A stretch of 64,000 bases of DNA from Nemophila menziesii (lineage: Eukaryota; Streptophyta; Magnoliopsida; Boraginales; Hydrophyllaceae), in NCBI GenBank assembly GCA_029959085.1, contig JARWIR010000003.1, positions 27,791,505-27,855,504 on the forward strand. The letters run 5' to 3'. Each line of letters begins with the position of its first letter. The stretch's first letter is position 1. Position numbers and translations under genes: made by a program. Shown piece after piece: positions 58,318-64,000 of the stretch. The notes beneath the pieces are model-generated. The model did no database searches. It had not been told where the DNA came from and saw nothing but the letters and a program-made list of their open reading frames with translations.

Positions 58318-58567
58318 AATTAATTAATAGAAATAAATAATTCAAAATAATTCAATTAATTAATTAAATAATGATTGAGATTTTAATTGAAAGGATAAAG
58401 AAGAAGAGGAAGAAAATGCAGAGAGAAGAGAAGGGAATCGGTTTTATTTCATTTGATTTTTTTGAGCTTAATTCAGCTCATTACATTGTTTATATAGTTG
58501 TTATAACTAACTAACTAACAAACTATTGATATTTAAAATATAGTCCCTCTAGTATTACTAACTAACA
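58311..58567 (-). mobile_element. 3' LTR of a decayed Copia element
   Basis: On the minus strand the LTR starts TGTTAGTTAGTAATAC at 58567, contains a TATATAAAC box near 58490 and a CT-rich leader, and probably ends GTTCA at 58311 or 58300. The first ~90 bp recur at 60487-60567 inside the pol of the same element. The 5' LTR must lie just beyond 64000. Confidence 0.6.
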
Positions 58568-58593
58568 ACTTAAGCATTAAACTAATCTATATC

Positions 58594-60486
58594 TCAAGAG
58601 CTTTCCTCAAGCGCAACATGTATATTAGATATGTTGAGCTTGGACAAATTACTATGAAAATCAATTGATCCAAGTGGTTTAGTGAACATATCTGCGAGCT
58701 GCGAATTTGAAGGAATATAGAAAAGTTTAATTACACCAGCTTGAATTTTCTCACGCGTTAACTTGCAATCGATATCAACATGTTTTGTTCGTTCATGATG
58801 CACCGGATTTGTAGACATAGCAATGGCTGATTTGTTGTCTGAATACACAAGTGCTGGAGTAAAATGATTAAAACCATAATCTTTTAAGGCATAAATTAAC
58901 CATTGAATTTCACACATTAAAGCAGCTAGTGCTCTATACTCTGCTTCTGCTGATGAACGGCTTATTGTTGTTTGTTTCTTACTTTTCCATGAAATCAACG
59001 AATCTCCAAGAAAAATACAAAATCCTGTTATACTTCTTCTTGTATCAAGGCATCCAGCCTAATCACTATCACAATAAGCTTTGATTTTGAGTTCAGAAGC
59101 TGAAGAAAGAAATAGACCCTGTCCTGGAGTTTTTTTGATGTAGCGTAAGACTCTTTGAGCAGCCTTCCAATGACTATTACATGGCTTTGCTAAGAATTGA
59201 GTAAGTGAGTTTACAGAATAAGATAAATCTGGCCGTGTAATTGTTAAGTATAGCAATCTCCCAATTAATCTTCGATATGAAGAAGGATTTTCAAACTCTT
59301 GATCATCTTCTTGACGTAATTTCAATGTGGTTTCCATTGGAAAATTTGTAGGTTTTGCAGCCATAACTCCACACTCATTCAATATGTCGAGTGCAAATTT
59401 TCTTTGGCATAAGGTAATGCCTGTTGATTTTCGAGCAACTTCTATGCCTAAGAAGTACTTTAGTTCACCTAAATCTTTAATCGTGAACTCAGAGTGTAAA
59501 TGAGCCTTTAAATTCTTTATTTCATCCATATTATTACTTGCGAGTATAATGTCATCAACGTATACCAAGAGTGCTATGAATGTAGTAGATGATTTCTTAA
59601 TAAAGAGGCTGAAATCACTTGAAGAATGTTCAAAGCCACAAGCTATTAAGGAAGAGGATAATTTTGCGAACCATTGACGTGATGCTTGTTTTAAACCATA
59701 CAAGCTTTTGTTTAACTTGCAAACTGTACTTTTTTGAGCTTGAAGACCTTGTGGTATATTCATGTAAACTTCTTCATCTAACTCACCATGTAGAAACGCA
59801 TTATTTACATCAAGTTGATGTAAGAACCATTTATTGATTGAGGCTAAAGCAAGTATGATTCTTATTGAGACAAGCTTTGCCACAGGAGAGAATGTGTCAA
59901 AGAAATCAAGTCCCTCTTGTTGGTTGTAACCCTTTGCAACTAATCTAGATTTGTGCCTTTCTAGAGAACCATCTGCCTTATACTTTAGTTTAAAAACCCA
60001 TTTGCATTCAATAGGTTTCATTGAAGAGGTTTGTGGAACAATAGTCCAAGTGTTGTTGTCTTGAAGGGCTTTAAGCTCCTTTTGGATTGCAGAAATCCAT
60101 TCATTTGAGGTGGAGGCTTGTTTATAAGTTTTTGGTTCTGTTTGAGAGGATATATTCTCAATATAGTTGGCATATTTTGGTGTAAGTCTTGAGGTACTAA
60201 TAAAATCTTGTATTGGATATAGTGGTTGAGTTTTGGAGTTACAATGAGATGTTGAATGGTATATATAATCCTTCAAATATGAAGGTGGTTGTCTATTTCT
60301 GGTAGGTCTTGTTTGTTGAGATGTAATTGGTTGATTTGTTGAGGTCTGTGTGTTGTTTTGATCAATGATGATGTTAGAATTGTGAGGTTCTATATACGAG
60401 TCAGAAAGAGGAAATAGAAAAGTGTGAAGATCTTTTGTAGGTTCAATTTCTGAGAAAGGGAAGACTGTTTCATGAAAGATCACATT
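58594..60486 (-). pseudogene. Copia pol, C-terminal half (post-integrase linker, RT, RNase H)
   Basis: The frame opens at VIFHETVFPF, the conserved segment just after integrase. Then come the linker, RT (KWVFKLKYKADGS, LHQLDVNNAFLHGELDEEVY, LLVYVDDIILASNN) and RNase H ([24 protein letters not shown]) up to the stop at 58594. A nonsense TAG at 59059-59061 replaces the tryptophan of the DSDWAG motif; downstream the frame is unbroken. It is preceded by a 115-bp foreign piece in place of most of the integrase. Confidence 0.92.
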
Positions 60487-60619
60487 TCTTAAGCTTAATT
60501 CAGCTCATTACATTGTTTATATAGTTGTTATAACTAACTAACAAACTATTGATATTTACAATATAGTCCCTCTAGTATTACTAACTAACAACTTAAGCAT
60601 TAAACTAATCTATATCTTA
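60487..60619 (-). repeat. Duplicate of the element's own pol-3'/U3 sequence inserted in pol
   Basis: Matches 58478-58610 with few differences (CTAACTAAC twice here, three times there; TTTACAATA versus TTTAAAATA). It covers the last bases before the LTR and the first ~90 bp of U3, up to just past the TATA box. It sits exactly where about 900 bp of integrase coding sequence should be. Both junctions show short identity (CTTAAG/CTCAAG-type and AAGCTTAA/AAGCTCAA-type). Confidence 0.88.
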
Positions 60620-61537
60620 AGTGTAGGTGAACTTCTGACTTAGCACTCATTAAGTAGATCCAAGTACCTCTTGAAAAATCATCAACTATGGTTAAGAAGT
60701 ATCTATGTCCTGTGTGAGAGACTTGTTTGAACGGACCCCATATGTCACAATGGATTAAATCAAAACAAGACTTTGAACTAGAAGTAGATACAGGAAATGA
60801 AATCTTTCTTTGTTTAGCAAAATGACATGGTTCACAAACACTATCTTGTAAAAAAGTAATAGAAGAATCAATCCTTTTGAGAGCAGGAAGTTTAGCTCTT
60901 GATGGATGTCCTAATCTTGAATGCCATATATCACTTTTTCTTGTTGAAACAGCTAAGATCTTGTGAGGTTTTGATGAAGACTTCAGATAGTAGAGTCCAT
61001 TTCTTTCATAAGCAATCCCAATCATCCTCTTGCATTGATGATCCTGTAATGTGCAATAAGAAGAAAAGAAAGCAACTGTAATAGCTAAATCTTGTGTCAA
61101 TTTTGATATTGAAAGTAAATTGCACTTAAAATTTGGAGCACATAACACATTTTCTAAAGTAATGTGATCATTTAAGCTAATATTTCCTTTATGTGTTGCA
61201 AAAATAATCTCTCCATTTGGAAGTGTAACTGGAATATGAACACTTTGTGGTTTGTTTATGTACATAGAAGCTGAATATATCAAATGATCAGTAGCTCCTG
61301 TGTCTAAAATCCAAGATGAGGTGCAAGAAATACCTTCATTGATTGTAACTTGATGCACAGTTGAATTGTTCATCTGTTCAGTGTGTGCAAGAGCCATGAG
61401 TTTGCTTATCTCTTCAGGTGTGAATTCATAGCTATTTAGAGGGTTTAGTTCTTGTTCATTCTTGACTTCTTCTTGAGCATCAACAAAATGTGCAGAGTGT
61501 TGTTGATTTTGAGCAAACCGTTTACCTTTAGGTCCTG
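60620..61537 (-). pseudogene. Copia pol, N-terminal part (protease to start of integrase core)
   Basis: The minus-strand frame continues from the linker after the gag zinc knuckle (61537) through protease (WILDTGATDHL) and the GAG-pre-integrase zinc region (IWHSRLGHPSRAK, CEPCHFAKQRK). It ends in the beginning of the integrase core (DLIHCDIWGPF, VDDFSRGTWIYL). It stops about 20 residues later at the inserted U3 piece, so the second catalytic D and the E of the integrase are lost. Upstream it is separated from gag by repeat copy C. Confidence 0.9.
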
Positions 61538-63052
61538 GTGTCGCCTAGGGTGTGATAAAAATATGATAAAATAAAGTCTAGAAAACTACGCACTCTCACC
61601 CTAGACATGCACAGTACTACAAGTATTACAGGGCGTATGCAAGTTTTAGTTGATAAGTTGAGTTCGTTCTCAGGGACTTAAGTGTGTTAATCACGTGGGT
61701 AGGAATAACGAGTAAGAAGTAAATAATTAAAGACAGAAAGCAATAGAATTTCGAAATTAAGAATTAAACTAAGACAATTAAATAAAAGATAAGAAATATG
61801 AGATGAGAAGTATAGCTTTAGGGTTTGCTAGTATGCACTAATCCTTCTAATTCTTTCTATTAGATCTAGTTAATAAGGGAGAATATTAGCTCTTGTATAC
61901 TTAGTCAGGATTCTAAATTCCCGTTCCTTAGACCTTGAGAGCGACTAAGGGGGCTACGGCACAACCAAGAAGCTGTTTCAAATAGGGTTATCAAACGCTA
62001 CCAAGGCCCTAAGCAAACAATTCATTCAATTGGTGATATGGTGATTAAATCATATACCCTAATGACTATCTAGTTAGAATCAGTTTTGTCAGGGCTAATA
62101 TCGGCACTAGACGTTATGTGGTGGTTCAATAATTAGACACCCAGCTAAGGTGACCATCTAATTACTATTAAAACAATCCTAAAGTGATCAATTCTATGAC
62201 ATGTAATAAATCAAAACATATAAACAAATATAAAGGTAAGAAGCTAATATCAAATTAAAACATATAATTCCCAAAGAAACTTAGATAGAAGAATTATAAT
62301 TCATAGTTTATACATGATGCAAAACCCAAGCTATGGGGAGTTTAGTTCATACCTGATGGAAATAAACTAAAAGAAATTACAAAAGACATCATCTTGCTCT
62401 CTACAATAAACTGGAAGAATAAAACCTTAAGAACTAATTACTATGAGGCAAGGATGATGTACAAGTGATATAAGGGTGTATTTATAGGTGTTTAGAAGAC
62501 CTAATTCGTTTTCTTGAGGGAGAGTTAAAGTAATGGACTCCAAGCCCAACTCAAATTCGTATGGAAATAAAGATAATTACTGCTGAACTGTTTTGAGCAT
62601 ATCTTCTTCGTTATTGGTCGGTTTTTGCTCCACAATATACCAAAAGAATCCTCACAGAATTATCTATGTCCCTATGAAAGGAATCTTCCAAAATCGGCTT
62701 CCTTTTGGAGTTATCACCACTTCTTTAGGCGTGGCTGCAGAAATTCAGATTTAGGCAGATTTTCCTTTTCCATAATTTTAGCTTTTGTTTCCTTATCTCC
62801 AATTACCATGCTAATCTCTTTCCATATCTTGTAGTCTTTGACTTGGACTCTAATTAATCTCCATAATTATCTTTAAAGCTACGCACTAAATAAACAATTA
62901 AATCCAATATGCTCTAAAAATATTATTTTACTAAATCAAGACTCAAAATAGGAAAGTGCACTATTTCTCAAGAAAATCAATTAGAAAGACTTCTAAATCA
63001 CTAAAAATGATGTCTCATCTTAACATAAATCTATCACAAATGAGGAGACATC
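61538..63052 (-). repeat. 1.5-kb repeat family, copy C, with perfect 7-bp target duplication
   Basis: Flanked by AGGTCCT at 61531-61537 and 63053-63059, which falls inside one codon run of the Copia gag-pol. Read on the minus strand the element starts GATGTCTCCTCATTTGTGAT and ends GGTGTGATAAAATA-complementary sequence, TATCACACCCTAGGCGACACC. The two termini are imperfect inverted repeats of each other: GATGTCTCCT...TGTGATA versus GGTGTCGCCT...TGTGATA. 1515 bp, no conserved reading frame. Closest to copy A. Confidence 0.88.
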
Positions 63053-63912
63053 AGGTCCTCCCCATCCAATTGGATAACCATGTAATTGGTAGCATTTGTC
63101 AACTGTATGCCATTATATCCACAATGTGTACATATAACTCTCTTCTTTTCTGCGTAATTGTTTGATTTTTGAGTGTTCTTTGAATAAAAAGCGTGAGTTG
63201 GTGCAGAAAAAGAGGAATTTGACAACAATCTTTGACTTTCTTCTTGGATGAGCATTGCAAATACAGAGTTTATTTGAGGTAAAGGAGTCATCAATAGAAT
63301 TTGACTTCTTACTGCAGCAAAGGAATCATTCAATCCAATCAAGAACTTAATCACGAAGTCACTATTTTGTCGATCAATCAATGTATCAAGGATTTTGCAG
63401 CTGCAGTGATTCATACTTCCACAAGAACACGCAGGCATAGGCCTAAAGTGTACATATTCATCCCAAAGAGTTTTAAACTTTGCGAAATACTCTAAAATTG
63501 TGCTTGAATTTTGAGAAATCGAGCTCAGTGATTTCTCAAGAACAAAGACCCTTGTACCATCATTTTTTCCAAAACGTGTTTTAAGCTCTTTATAGAGATC
63601 ATGAGCTGAGTTTACATACAATAGACTACCTCTAATATCTCTAGAAATCGAATTAAGTAGCCACGATAGAACAAGATTATTGGCTCTATTCCAAGCTGAA
63701 AAAAGAGTTAAATCTGGGAGAGGAGGTTGAACGATTTCTCCATTAATGAAGCCGAGTTTATTTTTAACAGATAATGCAATCTCAATTGCACGTGTCCATG
63801 ATAAGAAGTTATCATTGTTAAGAACTTTTGAAACTAACGAAGCACCTGTGTTTTCACTAGGGTGGATATAAAATGGCGATGAGAAATTCTCTGTAACTGG
63901 GTTAGCCGCCAT
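63053..63912 (-). pseudogene. Copia gag (interrupted in its zinc knuckle)
   Basis: ATG at 63912. The gag/UBN2-type region (NFLSWTRAIEIALSVKNKLG, FAKFKTLWDEY, KFLIGLNDSFAAVRSQIL) is intact. It leads into the zinc knuckle CTHCGYNG near 63115, where a single-base deletion shifts the frame before the H and last C. Some 50 bp later repeat copy C is inserted. Downstream sequence on the far side of the insertion continues the same element. The gag/pol arrangement without a second knuckle resembles Ale/Retrofit-type Copia elements (tentative). Confidence 0.9.
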
Positions 63913-64000
63913 TGAAGGAGTTATTTGAAGCTCGTGATTTCTTGATCTAAAGCAAGAATGAATGTTGTAATTGCGGAATTAAACTAGTTTACATCTGATA
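63913..64000 (-). promoter_or_regulatory. Copia leader and start of the tRNA-Met primer binding site
   Basis: The minus strand at the window edge begins TATCAGATG, the body of the usual TGGTATCAGA primer site for initiator tRNA-Met. A short leader then runs to the gag ATG at 63912. The 5' LTR should start within a few bases outside the window. Confidence 0.65.

Overview
The window is nuclear DNA of a flowering plant, most likely a eudicot. It is AT-rich, shows plant-type splice sites and TATA/leader sequences, is dominated by Ty1/copia and LINE elements, MITEs and microsatellites, and carries broken copies of plant genes: an AHL AT-hook protein, RAD50 and a PRP22/DEAH5-type splicing helicase. 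I found no intact host gene and no tRNA or rRNA gene. The only long intact reading frames are the gag and pol of one young Copia retrotransposon.

Layout. 1-2363 is non-coding retroelement-like DNA. 2364-3864 is copy A of a ~1.5-kb repeat family that recurs six times (A, F, D, E, B, C in window order). It abuts a 5'-truncated Copia pol with its 3' LTR (3870-6867). 6868-13079 holds a GC-rich repeat with a GATACTCTATA-type tandem array, two hAT-like MITEs and a degenerate copy of the array described next. 14910-39156 is a head-to-tail array of ~5-kb chimeric units (three nearly complete, a fourth partial). Each full unit carries a plus-strand unrecognised reading frame ('gene X'), a minus-strand AHL gene fragment with two AT-hooks, and a minus-strand first exon ('gene A'). 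A 7.6-kb Copia element (30466-38089, TSD AATAC, LTRs ~99% identical by eye) splits gene X of unit 4.

39250-46190 holds another ~1.5-kb repeat, a LINE endonuclease fragment, the PRP22/DEAH5 pseudogene, and a RAD50 fragment that keeps its exon-intron structure. 46288-51877 holds two Stowaway MITEs, a (CT)n tract, a divergent copy of the 1.5-kb repeat and a foldback MITE. 51994-58317 holds another 1.5-kb copy, LINE pieces and an inverted partner of the 6.9-8.1 kb repeat. 58300-64000 is a decayed minus-strand Copia element. It lies inside a LINE, is interrupted in gag by copy C of the 1.5-kb repeat (perfect 7-bp TSD AGGTCCT), and has most of its integrase replaced by a duplicate of its own pol-3'/U3 sequence.

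The pieces do not form a working pathway; they form a stratigraphy of nested insertions. The observations most worth following up are the 1.5-kb repeat family with GATGTCTCC/GACACC ends and 7-bp TSDs, the tandem chimeric AHL-capturing unit with its conserved unknown reading frame, and the template-switch-like rearrangement in the last Copia element.
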